Source: Canna indica
Lineage: Eukaryota; Streptophyta; Magnoliopsida; Zingiberales; Cannaceae
Direction: 5' to 3'
Length of the DNA stretch: 64,000 bases
Assembly (NCBI GenBank): GCA_034359265.1
Contig: CP136890.1
Span: 101,271,501-101,335,500, forward strand
In this document: positions 50,225 to 61,456 of the stretch, piece after piece
How the letters are laid out: every line of letters starts with the position of its first letter
Numbering within the stretch: position 1 is the first letter of the stretch
Notes under the pieces: model-generated
The model's database searches: none
What the model was told of the DNA's origin: nothing
The model's input: the letters and a program-made list of their open reading frames with translations, nothing else
Translations under genes and position numbers: made by a program

Positions 50225-50970
50225 TATTATTTGGTTGACACTATTTTATATAAAAAAATATATTTCATAAAAAATAGAAAAAAATACTCATATTTGATTG
50301 ACGTACTTTCTGCATTTTGCACCTGAGTAAGTGCAATTTTCTGTAAAATGCAAAAAGTAACTTACTTAGGTCCGCTAGATAAGTTGCACTTTTTGTATTA
50401 TATTTGAATAAAAAAATAAATTTCATCCTCACATTTGTATTTAGTACAGAATTTATAATTTATATTCACAACATTATAGATTACATCATCTTTGAATTCT
50501 TTACGTATTTATTTTAATTTAATTTATTTTTAATAAAAATATGATATTTTTTTCATATTAACTATAAATAAAAATTAATTTTTCATATATAATAAAGCAT
50601 ATATTATATTAATTATATATGCAAAATTTATATTATTATATATATATATATTAAAATATTAATTTATAAATAAATTTATTTTATTTTCATATATATATAT
50701 ATATATATATACTAATGCATATAAATTAAAATATTATTTTATAATTAAAGATATTTAAAAAATAATATATTGGTCATTTGATATGTACTTCATATGAAGT
50801 GCTCATGTCAACTAAACATGTTCTAGTGGAAAAGTTGTAATTTCTATTAATTAACTTTTTGTCAACCAAATATTTTTTAAATATTTTTCGAAAAATACAT
50901 ATACAAAGTTAATTCATGTGAATTATAATTTTACGCAGAAAGTTATTTCTCATGTCAACCAAACGAGATC
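50225..50970. repeat. AT-rich foldback-like element with TTTGGTTGACA ends
   Basis: The left end TATTTGGTTGACA (about 50229) and the right end TGTCAACCAAACG (about 50954) are inverted. Further inverted matches include ACTTATCTAGC/AAGTGCAATTT blocks and a long (AT)n centre (50640-50710). Parts resemble the 47.5-49.3 kb duplication in inverse orientation. Confidence 0.55.
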
Positions 50971-52203
50971 ATAGAATATAGTGGTTGCACATTTTTAATA
51001 AGATAAGTAATAAGCATGTTCAAACCATGTAAACACAATGCAGCAGTTATTTTAATATTACACTCAATAACTCATCCTTACTAGTGCATACAACCATGAT
51101 CATGATAAAGCTGTTTTTCTTGCTAGAGATTTTAACGGTCATAAATAGTTCTGCTTTTGCTGGTATTTCTCTCAAACTTCATATATAATTTATGTATGTG
51201 CTCTTCTCTCTTCATATATTCAATCTCTTAAATCATTGCAGAATTGCAATGTATTCGAGCACATTGTTCACAAATGATGATAAACTGGCACCTTTTGGAA
51301 ACATATTCGAACTAGGTTTCTTCAGCCTTGAAAATTTAGCGAACAATTATCTTGGAATCAGGAACTCGAAAGGTACATAACCGGTAGTGTGTGTCGCCAA
51401 CAGAAACACCTCCCTCACCATCTCCACCGCTGCACTCATCTTTACCGTGAAAGAAAATCTAGTCTTGTACAACAACAACACCAGAAGAATCGTGTTGTTA
51501 GGGACTTTTCGATGCGCCCGAGCAACGACGAATCATGATGGAATGTTCCCTATATATTTGTAAATATATTTTTGCGTCTATGTAATTTTGCCTTTTATTC
51601 TAGTTCGTACATGTAAAATCCTTTGTATGATCCTCGAGGGTCCACGGTATGAGTTGGATACATTTCGAGGTCATTCGACGCTTGGTGCATGTGTTATGGC
51701 TAAGCGGAGCAGTTTTCTTGCATTCGTCATGACTGTGGCCATGGAAAATCACCATCTCGCATGACCACGATTTTGTCATGCTCATCGTGTTTTTGGGAAC
51801 CTTGGGGGTGGCACTTGGGGGTTACGGGTCTCTTGTATAATGTAGGAGAGCGTTGGTAAACAAAGTGGTTGCCTTGGGCGAAGACGAACGAGCGGCCCAT
51901 ATGGGCGTGCGCGACCTGTCGATCTTCGCCTAAGACAATTGCGAAGCTCGTCCTACACCCGATTTTATATTTTCTTGTGTTCATAGTACTGTAATGTTGT
52001 TTTACTTTACGCCTTCAATATCATTCGGCCAACATGGTCTTTTGGGGCACGGATATGGAGCGCGAGGTTGGCACGTGGACCATCATATGCCCCGCGATGT
52101 TAAGTCGGGAAGCCCAATTCGGCACGGATTCGATATGATAGGATTATCCCTTGCAAGGGTGCCGCACGAGTTCTTTCGCACAAAATAATTGGCACGTGAC
52201 AGT

Positions 52204-52215
52204 TGGTATCAGAGC
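52204..52215 (+). other. Retrotransposon primer-binding site (tRNA-iMet)
   Basis: TGGTATCAGAGC is complementary to the 3' end of plant initiator methionine tRNA and starts three bases after the 5' LTR end. Confidence 0.9.
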
Positions 52216-52319
52216 GAGAATTGCAAGCCTCCAACTGAGAAAGCCCTCGATGCAGACATAGCCGACGTATATTCCGTCTGTGGTGCTTGAGTTGCTATGC
52301 AGTGAACCCAGTCGATAGA

Positions 52320-52720
52320 GCGGATGACTCTTAAGTAGTGTGCGCATAGCAGATCTCTCATAAGACGCATAGTGGTGCGCAGAGCAGACTCTCTCTTAAG
52401 ACGTGAAGTCCTGCGCATAGCAGATCTCTAGTAAGACTCACAAGGTGCGCAAAACTGACTCTCTCATAAGACGCGAGGATAGTGCGCAGGGCGATGTCCC
52501 TTAAGATGCAGTGTAGAGCCAATGGCTCATGGGTCGCCAAGGATGGTGCGCAGGGTGATGTCCCCTAAGACGCGGCGCAGAGCTGATGGCTCGTGAGTCG
52601 CCAAGTTGGTGAGCAGGGCTGATGTCCCTAAGTCGCAAGATTGGTATGCATGGCAAGAGACGCAAGATTTGTGCGCAGGGCATATGACTCTTAATACACA
52701 AGATTGGCAGGTCCGAACCA
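52320..52720. repeat. Degenerate tandem repeats in the retrotransposon interior
   Basis: Units of about 35-50 bp containing GTGCGCAGxGC(A/G)GA, CTCTxTAAGACGC and later GxTGATGTCCCxTAAG recur about ten times with strong divergence. A second, shorter set built on GTTGCTCAACGACG lies at 53080-53250. No protein motif was recognised. Confidence 0.75.
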
Positions 52721-54350
52721 AGCACTAGTGAAGAATAGATGTGGTGTGGTAGCAATGCTCTTAACGTGGAGAGTTCGCGGACGTTGTGACCCGGTTGGAG
52801 AAAATCCCTCAAGTCGTGATTCAAGGAGCAGCGTAAGACTGGAGGGCGCCATGACTCATGTGGGGGGCGAGTGAATAAGCAGTGATCGGCTCAAGGCGGC
52901 GATGAAGGAAATGCTCTAGTGTGGTGCGGCCATAGAACTACTCATCACTTGGGTGTTGCACAACGACACCCAGATGTTATATGAGACGAGCATTGCTCGT
53001 ATGCTCCTTAAGTGTGGGACTTTTCATTGCCCAACAAAAATGAGACTTGGTGAATTGAGTAATCATTTTTCGGTTCCTTCACGCGAGTGTTGCTCAACGA
53101 CGCTCGTGTGCCCCCACAAAGTCTGGGACCCTCATAACCCAGCAACATCGAGACTTGGTGAACCCAGTAGCTATTTCTCGGTGTCCATTCAAACGAGCGT
53201 TGCTCAACGACGTTGGTGCCCCTTCAAGCGAGAGTTGCTCAACGACACTCGTTTGCTCTACAAGTCTGAAACTTTCATTGCCCAGCATCGAGTGTGGGAA
53301 TCTTAAAGCCCTTTTTTCGCAACAACATGAGATGATGAAACTCAGTGATGTTTCAAGTAGTCATTTCCCGGTGGCGGACTTCACGACGAAACTCGACATG
53401 TTGCAGCCCCACTGTGGCATGTCGTTACTTAACCGATGTTCCCTTCGACTACTTATGAAGAATTTACTTCAGCAAATGCAGTCTATGCCAGAAAGGTGGT
53501 GCGGCCGAGGCGAGTTCGACGAGGACGTCGAAGCTTGAAGTGGAGGAGGATGTTAGGGACTTTTCGATGCGCCCGAGCAATGACGAATCATGGCGGAATG
53601 TTCTCTACATATTTGTAAATATATTTTCGCGTCTATGTAATTTTGCCTTTTATTATAGTTCGTACATGTAAAATCCTTTGTGCGATCCCCGAGGGCCCAC
53701 GATACGAGTTGGATTCATTTCGAGGTCATTTGACGCGTGCGTTACGGTTAAGCGGAGTAGTTTTTCTGCATTCGTCATGGCCGTTCCATGGAAAATCATC
53801 ATCTCGCATGACCACGATTTTATCACGCTCCTCGTGTTTTTGGGAACCTTGGGGGTGGCACTTGGGGATTAGGGGTCTCTTGTATAATGTAGGAGAGCAT
53901 TGGCAAACGAAGTTGTTGCCTTGGGCCGAGACGAACGATCGGTCCATATGGGCATGCGACCCGTTGATCTTCGCCCAAGACAATTGCGGAGCTCGTCCTT
54001 CTCTCGGTTTTATTTTTTCTTACACCCATAGTCCTGTAATGTTGTTTTACTTTATGCCTTCAATATCATTAGGCCAACATGGTCTTTTGGGGGTGCGAAT
54101 ATGGAGCGCGAGGTTGGCACGTGGACCAACATATGCCCCGCGATGTTAAGTCGGGAAGCCCAATTCGGGATGAATTTGATATGATAGGCTTATCCCTTGC
54201 ACGGGATGCAAGGGTGCCGCATGGGTTCTTCCGCACAAAACAATTGGCATGTGACAGTGTGGTCGACCGGCACGTCCACCGCAGGACCTCCTCTGTTGCA
54301 GCTTCATGATTCAGGAAATGTCGTGCTCACCGATCTCGCAGCTGGCATGA

Positions 54351-56280
54351 GCAGAGTTTCTCTTCCAGCTTAAATACCCAAGGTTGAAGAGGGCGGAAAA
54401 GTTGTAGATCGCTAAGCACCAAACAACTTATTATCAACCGCTTCGATTATGGAATCAATTTGTTCCTCATATATGTGTTTACATGATCTATCTTCCCTGA
54501 CTTCTTGTTCAAGGACAGAGTATCCCACAACCTCGATTAGTGGTGAGTTATTCAATTGTGCTAAAAAAATTCTTCCATTGGTTTCAACAACAAATTAACC
54601 ATTAGAGTGTCACTTAATGTCAATATGCAGAATTTCTTTTTTAAAAAAAATCTATATATCTGCTAAGGGACATTTTAATTTTTTATCATCAGGTGCTGGT
54701 TCTCAATATTGCAATCTATAACATAGCAGACCTTATTAGAAGAAATTTGCCTCTCATCAAAAGCATCAAGATAACATCAAGGAAAGGCCTCATATTGTCC
54801 ATCCTTTCACATATCTTACTAAATCTAGCATTTTACTTCACAGCTAAGTACGAGGATCAAGGTAGATGATTTTATTGACATCGTTTGTAGGACTCGCCGG
54901 TGGTTATTTAACTATTTGTGTTCTCAATTCTCACCGAAGCACTCCATGGATACAAAGGCTATTGATCCCAATATTGTATTTTTTTCATCTTTTTCCAAAT
55001 TTACTAATTATTGAAACATATTAGAAACGAAACGGCTTGTTTTGCTTTCTCCTTTTTCCCTCTTTTGAATTGTTTTCATAACTTTCGAATAAATCTGTTT
55101 TCGAACAAGAGAGTTATAAGATGTCAAGTTGTGAGAATGTACAGCACAAAAGAGTAGTACAGTGAACCAATTAGCTGTAGCAGTTTTGCGTACTCTGTTC
55201 TCCAACAAATTTTGACCAAGACACTTGTGGTTCCCACAAGGTTCCATGTTTAACACCAATAACATGGCAAGTAGACAAATAGGTCGAATTACTAGTATAT
55301 TAAAATCATTGTTGTACAGCTTTGGGTGCAATGCAGTACATGTCATGAAGAGAGAGAGGGAAGGCGGTGCAGTACATGCTTGTACTTTCTTCCAGGGTTT
55401 GATACTTTGATGCGCGATTGAGGATTGAATTGTCCAAGCTATGGTTATGATGGTGAATTAGCCGCGTGAAATTGACATTTGCAAATCTAGTAGTACAAGG
55501 TAGGATAGATTCGCATGCATGCTACGATGCAAAGTACAGATCAAGGAAAAGCTAAGTAACTAAGTAGTACTCAACAAGAATGCTCCAGTCTAGCTTATAT
55601 AAGGAGGGCAGCCGCAGAGAAGTGGGAGCTTCTTGGTGTGGTGAGGACCTGGATCGAAGGCGTCATTGAGTGCAGCGTTGATGAGAATCGATTTCCACTT
55701 CAGTCTGATCGAGGTATTGGACATGGCGACGTGGGAATTAATTTCACCAGCGCTGCATTCAATAATGCCTTCGACATCTTGGAAGTTGTTGGATCACGGC
55801 CGAGCTTCGATCGTCGGCTTGGTTGCTGTCTAGTTTCTCTACTGCAGCAATGTGTAGCAGGGATTCTCTACGTTTAGTTGGAGGAATCCACCAACAGTAC
55901 TCACCGTGGAAGAGGGGGGTTGACCAGGTAAGAAGGAACCGACGGAGCTGGAAGAAGCCGCATTAATTATGCCATTCCCCGCATTAGCAGGGAACCCCAA
56001 CCTGTGTTTTGACCTGCACAAGCAAAATGAACGATGAAGACGCAGAAGCTGCGCGCGTCCCAATTAATCCACATGCACGGCCAGGACCGTGGACTGTGGA
56101 TCTCGAGGCTTTTACTTGCCAGCTTCTATTCACATTAGTTTATGGTAGGTGGACTACACTTAATTATCCCATCTGATCTGATTACTCCCAAGAAATTGCA
56201 AATATTTAATCCGACGACTTCTCAGTGATAGATCATCTAAAATTCTAAATGCCTATTTATTCGCATGCTGGACTTAGTTG
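54351..56280. other. Spacer between lectin pseudogene and wall-associated kinase
   Basis: 54350-55560 shows no coding domain; some of it may be further decayed receptor-kinase DNA. 55600-55930 is less AT-rich and could be a 5' UTR exon of the kinase: a good donor CAG|GTAAGA is at 55925-55930 and an acceptor ATGCAG|CAGCAG at 56314-56319. That transcript model is speculative. Confidence 0.35.
55595..55604 (+). promoter_or_regulatory. Possible TATA box
   Basis: TTATATAAGG lies in a locally clean promoter-like context about 710 bp upstream of the wall-associated kinase start codon. It would serve that gene only if a 5' UTR intron exists. Confidence 0.3.
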
Positions 56281-56313
56281 AATTCGTGGTTTTCTCCACA
56301 ACTGTCATCTTCC

Positions 56314-58804
56314 ATGCAGCAGCAGACGATGGCAAATTCAAGAGCAGCAGAAGTCTTCCTGTCCATGCTGCTGCTAACGCTTGCATCCGCAGCCGCAAAA
56401 TGTTCGGAGAAATGCGGCAGTGTCCCTGTCCCATATCCCTTTGGGATCGAGCCCGGCTGCTTCAGAGACGGGTTTTCCATCACCTGCAACCTCTCCGATC
56501 GTGGCGTTCCCAGAGCTTTCCTCGGCACCAGCGACATCGAAGTGGCCGAGATCTCGGTTCAGGAAGGCCGGACTCGCGTGCAGGCCCCTGTATCTTGGGA
56601 GTGCCACAATGATTCCGGCGTCGAGAGCTACAGTTTACCGCAAACAAATTTCAATGTCAATGGAGTGTACAAGCTGTCCAATGACCGCAACAAGTTGACG
56701 GTCGTCGGCTGCAACTCTGTGGGGTTCCTACAAAGCCAGCCTGATAACAGTGGTCCTTATTCGTATATGTATTACACTGGTTGCGTGGCGTACTGCAGAG
56801 ATGTTAATAGTGTCATTGATGGGGCTTGCAATGGCATAGGTTGTTGTCAGACCAGCTTCCCTGCGAACCTCAAGGATACTTCCTTCCAATTTAGCGACTA
56901 CAACCACAAGAATATCTTGGACTTCAGTCCATGTAGTTATGTATTCATTGTTGATCAAGACTACTTGAACTTCAGTGCAGCAAATTTGAAGATGGATAGG
57001 AACACATCCATGCCTTTGTGGCTTGATTGGGCTGTTAGAGATTCTGCAACATGTGAGGATGCAAAGCGCTCGACGAAGTATGCATGCCGGAGTCAGAATA
57101 GTGTGTGCAACGCCGCCAGAGATGGTGCTGGTTACCTCTGCAATTGTTCACAGGGCTACCAAGGCAACCCCTACGTTGATAATGGATGCCAAGGTTTAAT
57201 CTTGTCCTCCTACCCTTATTCATGTGTAAGTTTGTATGAGGAATATATGCATACGAGGAACTAATGGAATCTTACTTTGTAGATATCGATGAGTGCATGC
57301 TTCCGGATAAGTATCCATGCTATGGAGTTTGCAGGAGTTCTCCAGGGAGCTATAAATGCATATGCCCACCTGGCAAGCGTGGTGATCCATTTAGTGGACC
57401 ATGTATCCCCAACATTCCAGTTTTAGTGAAGACAACCTTAGGTAATTCTTGGACTCTTATTTTTTTGATAGTTAATTAAATTGTTCAAATCAAGCTCATC
57501 AGTATTATTTGTTTGAAGTGAATCTGTGTATGTCTCTAATAAGTACTCTGATATGTATCAATTAACCTTGGCACAAGCTATCAATGTTTCTTGAGATTCT
57601 AATCTTTTAAGAGTTATCATTGATAATAAACTAACAATTAAATTTGCCTGCATAAATAGGTATCACCACTGGCTTTGTTCTTGGACTAGCTCTCATTGTC
57701 CTGCTTTTGGAGTGCAAAAAGAGAAGGCTCCGAAGGGAAAACAACAAACTTTCCAAGGAAAATTGGGACTGGGTATTGTACAAAATGTTACAATCAAAAC
57801 AAGTAAATACAATGACTATATTCACACTGCGAGGTCTGCAGAAAGCGACTAGCGACTTTGATGAGGACAATGTACTCGGACGTGGTGGCCATGGAAAAGT
57901 TTACAAGGGAATATTAGAAGACAACAGAGTGGTGGCTATAAAGAAGACTCTGTTAACTAATGATGAGAGCCAAAAAGAAGGTTCTGTTCAGATCAGACAG
58001 AAAGAAGAGTTTCTGAATGAAATAAACATTCTTTCACAGATTAACCACAAGAACGTAGTCAGACTGTTTGGTTGCTGCTTAGAGGAGGACATTCCAATCC
58101 TAGTGTATGAATTTGTCTCAAACGGTACTCTCTCTGAATTCATTGATGACATGCATTCTAATCCACTGATCTCCTTGGATGATCGTCTAAGGATTGCAGC
58201 AGAAGCTGCAGAAGCACTTGCTTACTTGCATTCATCAACATCTCACACAATCATCCATGGAGACGTGAAGCCCAGCAACATACTCTTAGATGACAACTTG
58301 ATGGCAAAGGTTTCCGATTTCGGCGCATCTAAGCTGATGTTAACAGATCAAACTCGAACTGCGAGTATTGTGCAAGGCACTGTTGGTTATGTCGATCCTG
58401 TTTTCATTGAAACAGGCTGCCTAACTAAGAAAACCGATGTGTATAGTTATGGAGTTGTTCTCTTAGAACTGATCACAAAGAAGGCATCTTCAAATGATGG
58501 ATCAGAAGCTCGGTCGTTGGAATCGATGAGTAAGCAGGATATTTTAGACATTTTAGATGAACAAATTGTGGAAGAAGGGGGACTGGTTTTGCTTGAAAAG
58601 ATTGTTAAGCTTGTAATGAAGTGCATTAGTCGTCAAAAGGACGAGAGGCCGACGATGAAGCGAGTGGCAGAGAAACTGCATAAATATGGAAGATCCCTGC
58701 ATCATTTATCTGATGAAAGGGGAAGCTTGCACGATGATAATATTTTTCAATCTGCTAGCTATCATAGTTTTGGGAATTCACTGGTGCTGCAAATTGGATC
58801 TTAG
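56314..58804 (+). CDS. Wall-associated receptor-like kinase (WAK/WAKL)
   Basis: A plasma-membrane receptor kinase expected to sense pectin or cell-wall fragments. Three exons, 56314-57193, 57283-57441 and 57660-58804, join to 2,184 bp (727 residues, normal for WAKs). Order: signal peptide (about 1-28); galacturonan-binding domain starting CSEKCGSVPVPYPFG with many Cys; WAK-associated region; EGF-like repeat CRSQNSVC...YLCNCSQGYQGNPY; calcium-binding EGF DIDECMLPDKYPC on exon 2; membrane segment GFVLGLALIVLLLE followed by KKRRLRR; kinase domain with GRGGHGKVYKG, VAIKK, IIHGDVKPSNILLD, VSDFGAS and a GTVGYVDPVF activation segment. The catalytic loop has HGD instead of HRD, so it is a non-RD kinase; HGD is common in monocot WAKs. 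ATG at 56329 has better start context than 56314 and would shorten the protein by five residues. It appears intact. Confidence 0.93.
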
Positions 58805-59335
58805 TTTCTGTATGGATGAAGTACTTTGCTGCTTTTGAGTCTTCATGTCTCAAAGTAAAAGACTAGACTGGATATATAAGTTCGCTATTGTTTGAATTTT
58901 TGGTGTACGCCGGCAGAAATTTGTCAAAAGCACTTGATCTAATTATGATCGTCGTGGCAAATTTTTCAATCCAAATTCGAGACAAAACAATAGAAATAAA
59001 CAAGAATGAGAACAAACAAACATAGAAAATTACATGGTTCGGTAATGTGCCTACATCCACGAGCGAAGACAATGAATCTACTATATGTTGAAGATTACAA
59101 GATGCTACATAGTTTCTCACAAATCCTCTCCCTCAGATAATTTCGCCTCCACAATTCTTCCTCTCTCTCTCCAACCCTAACTGTAGCCCCAAATACATAC
59201 ACACATATATATATGAGCACCATACCGGGTTGAAGCTCCAAGTCAATATCGGGTCGGGTCCATACCTCGGGGGCTCCACCCCCGCGAAATATTTAGCAGA
59301 GCGAATTTTAATTTGGATCCGAAATACAATACATC
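58805..59335. other. 3' flank of the WAK gene with a repeat-like insert
   Basis: The motif AATTATGATCGTCGTGG occurs at about 58939 and again at about 59586, suggesting that the DNA between (which includes the 59340 MITE) is inserted or duplicated. The block ACATGGTTCGGTAATGTGCCTACATCCACG (in pieces, 59032-59062) is typical of a widespread plant repeat, but I could not define its ends. Confidence 0.4.
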
Positions 59336-59337
59336 TC

Positions 59338-59525
59338 AATATGGATAATAAATATGGGAGGATTGAATATAATTTTTTTTAATCCGATGTACACCGGATA
59401 AAATATTAATTTTTATATTCTTTTATTCTCATTTTTTTCGAATTCATGCACTAAACAAACAATGAATATTAATTCATTCCTTATCATATATTCCATTATC
59501 GTATAAAGCAAACATGCACTTACAG
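59338..59525. mobile_element. MITE, same family as 4374-4812
   Basis: The inverse of this segment reads GCATGTTTGCTTTATACG, then ATTGTTTGTTTAGTGCATG, then CGGTGTACATCGGAT. It follows the second MITE at 4602-4812 almost block for block. One end is TGAAGCAAAC-like; the other fades into flanking DNA. Confidence 0.7.
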
Positions 59526-60027
59526 TATAGATTTTGACTGGCGAAAATTTTCTTCTAAGTAAAGTTAAGTTTTCTTTTAGATTTAATTATGATCGTCGTG
59601 GAAAATTTAAAAGATTTTTTTTTGCTGAGTGTACTCGAAGAATTGGAGATTGCATATTTCATTGACTTGTCTTTGCAGCGTGTACACGTCATTTTTACGT
59701 TGCATAAATTGGGAGGAAAAATAAAATGTACACGTTGCATGTTTCACAAATGAAGATTGAATATTTCCTGATTTATTTTGGTGCCTCTACCTTTGTTGCG
59801 TTGGTTTTAGAAGTTATCGATCAACGCCAAATTACTAATTTCTCGCTTCTCTTCGATTTCCCCCTCGTTCCTTTAAGTTCACTGTCAAACCCTATTTTCT
59901 AATCTTTCTTCGTCCTGTCCCTCTTTCTCTCTGTTGAAACCTACTATTTTCTACTATTCTCTTCGCATTCTTCCTTATCAACTCTTCTTCTCATAACGTG
60001 GCAATGGATCGTACTCATGTCAGTCAT

Positions 60028-60835
60028 AAGGATATACATGGGTATCGAATAGAACCAGAACCAATTGGAACCTACCCGGTTAAAATCGATTAAATTTAAG
60101 GGTTCCAAGTAGACTCGAATTAAATTCAAATAAGGTCCGGATCAAAAATTAAAGAACCGATTAAAATCGGTTCCAGTTCTGGGTCCAACACATCGGATAT
60201 TTGGAACCAGAATTGGTATCCGGAACCTGTACATTGGAACTTACTGGAATATATTTCTAAACTTATTGGAACCTGTTCTAAAACCTGTACTAGAACCTGT
60301 GTTGAAACTTTTTAGAACCTATTAGAACATGTTCTCGAACATGTTCTGGAACATGTTGAAGCCTATTCTAGAACCTGTACCCGAAATCGGAATCGAAACA
60401 TGTGGTCCCGAATAGGGTATGATTCCATATTCCAACAGAATAGGATTCAGTTCGAAAATCTATGAAGTGATCCTATATAGGATAGGGTTCGAGTATCATA
60501 AAAAAATACAATGTATTCGGACCCGCTCACCCTAGTCAGCCCAAGCCCGGGCAAGCTCATTGCCCGTTGAGTCGAATTCTTGAAGGGGCGGCCCAACACG
60601 ACACACGACCCACCCCTTCAAGCTCAGATTAAACTTGGATCTGCCTAGCTTTGCGCCTAACATGGGTTGGAGCGTAGGCCGCACAACTATGCAGTTGGCT
60701 AGACCGACGCCAACACATGCTAGGCCTGCTCTAATTCGTCTTAGGCCTGCATGTCGTGTCGGGCATGACCCACATGCATAAGGGACGAGCCCAATTTGTC
60801 CCTTGGGCATTGATGTGTCGTCGTGCTCAATATAG
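60028..60835. repeat. Two adjacent name-less repeat blocks (GGAACCTG-rich and GCCCGGGC-rich)
   Basis: 60028-60530 contains many near-copies of TGGAACCTG / GAACATGTTC, including a run TGTTCTCGAACATGTTCTGG with local dyad symmetry. 60530-60835 is rich in GGCCCAACACGAC and GGGCATGACCCACATG. Both resemble the internal parts of plant MITE-like elements (compare 46748-47200). No genes. Confidence 0.5.
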
Positions 60836-61456
60836 GATTTTTTGGACCAAGTTCATGCTGTATATAGGTAGACTCTAACTCATTGACAGATGTATTCTTC
60901 TCCATCAATTATATGATTCCTTGACATAATCGTTCTAATAAAATTGTTGTGTAGTTTGTTTTTATTATCAATGATATTATCCATTTATCATTAATATATG
61001 CAAATCCATATATCATTATAACATAATTATATAATATGATTATAATTAAATATGAATTATATATTATACAAAATATTCAATTATAAAAAAATCAACAATT
61101 ACTCAATTAATTTGGGCACAAGCGCTCATACCTGATATAATAATCCTTTAAAAAAAAATCTTTTTTTAAACAGAGATAAAAAATTATAATAGATTATCAT
61201 GGCAACATTCGCAATGGGCTGAAAACAAAAATCTTTTGTATATGCATTTTCACAATTTAATATGAATACTAAATTCAAATATAAATTTTTTTAAAAATAG
61301 ATTAAAAATTTCGAGAACTAAATTAAAATTTGCATTAAAATTAACCTTTAAACTCTTTTCCTGAGACCGCTGTTTGAATCCATCCTGCGCCGCCTCCAAA
61401 TCGGCAAAATCACGAAATCCCTGAGAATTCTCAACTCGATCAGAAGCTGCTCATCC
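60836..61456. other. AT-rich promoter-side spacer of the PPR gene
   Basis: Mostly AT-rich DNA, then a pyrimidine-rich leader (61340-61456). No specific regulatory motif could be supported. Confidence 0.4.

Larger units (their letters stand above)
51496..54256 (+). mobile_element. Non-autonomous LTR retrotransposon
   Basis: LTRs at 51496-52201 and 53551-54256 are each 706 bp, start TGTTAGGGACTTTTCG and end GTGACA. Two bases after the 5' LTR is TGGTATCAGAGC (52204-52215), an exact tRNA-iMet primer-binding site. The purine run AAGTGGAGGAGGA (about 53538-53550) just before the 3' LTR is the polypurine tract. GTGT flanks both ends (51492-51495 and 54257-54260). The 1.35-kb interior has no gag or pol motif, so it depends on another element. 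The LTRs differ at roughly one base in ten by eye, so the insertion is old. Confidence 0.93.
51098..54350 (+). pseudogene. G-type lectin S-receptor-like kinase fragment, disrupted
   Basis: Readable pieces: a signal peptide MIKLFFLLEILTVINSSAFAG at about 51098-51165, then probably an intron. Next comes a B-lectin start LFTNDDKLAPFGNIFELGFFS with NYLGIRNSKGT (51260-51377), an in-frame TAA at 51378, and then VVCVANRNTSLT (the family has VVWVANR) to NNNTRRIV at 51495. The same frame resumes after the LTR element at 54257 as WSTGTSTAGPPLLQLHDSGNVVLTD, the end of the mannose-binding lectin domain. S-locus, PAN, membrane and kinase domains were not found. The stop, the retrotransposon insertion and the missing kinase make it a clear pseudogene remnant. 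Confidence 0.82.

Noticed and set aside
51727..51984. 85-codon minus-strand ORF, repeated at 53726-53983
   Set aside because: Lies in both LTRs and is duplicated only because the LTRs are; there is no known LTR-encoded protein of this kind in plants.
52953..53538. 117- and 127-codon ORFs in the retrotransposon interior, considered as gag remnants
   Set aside because: No zinc knuckle or capsid motif; the sequence is dominated by GTTGCTCAACGACG repeats.
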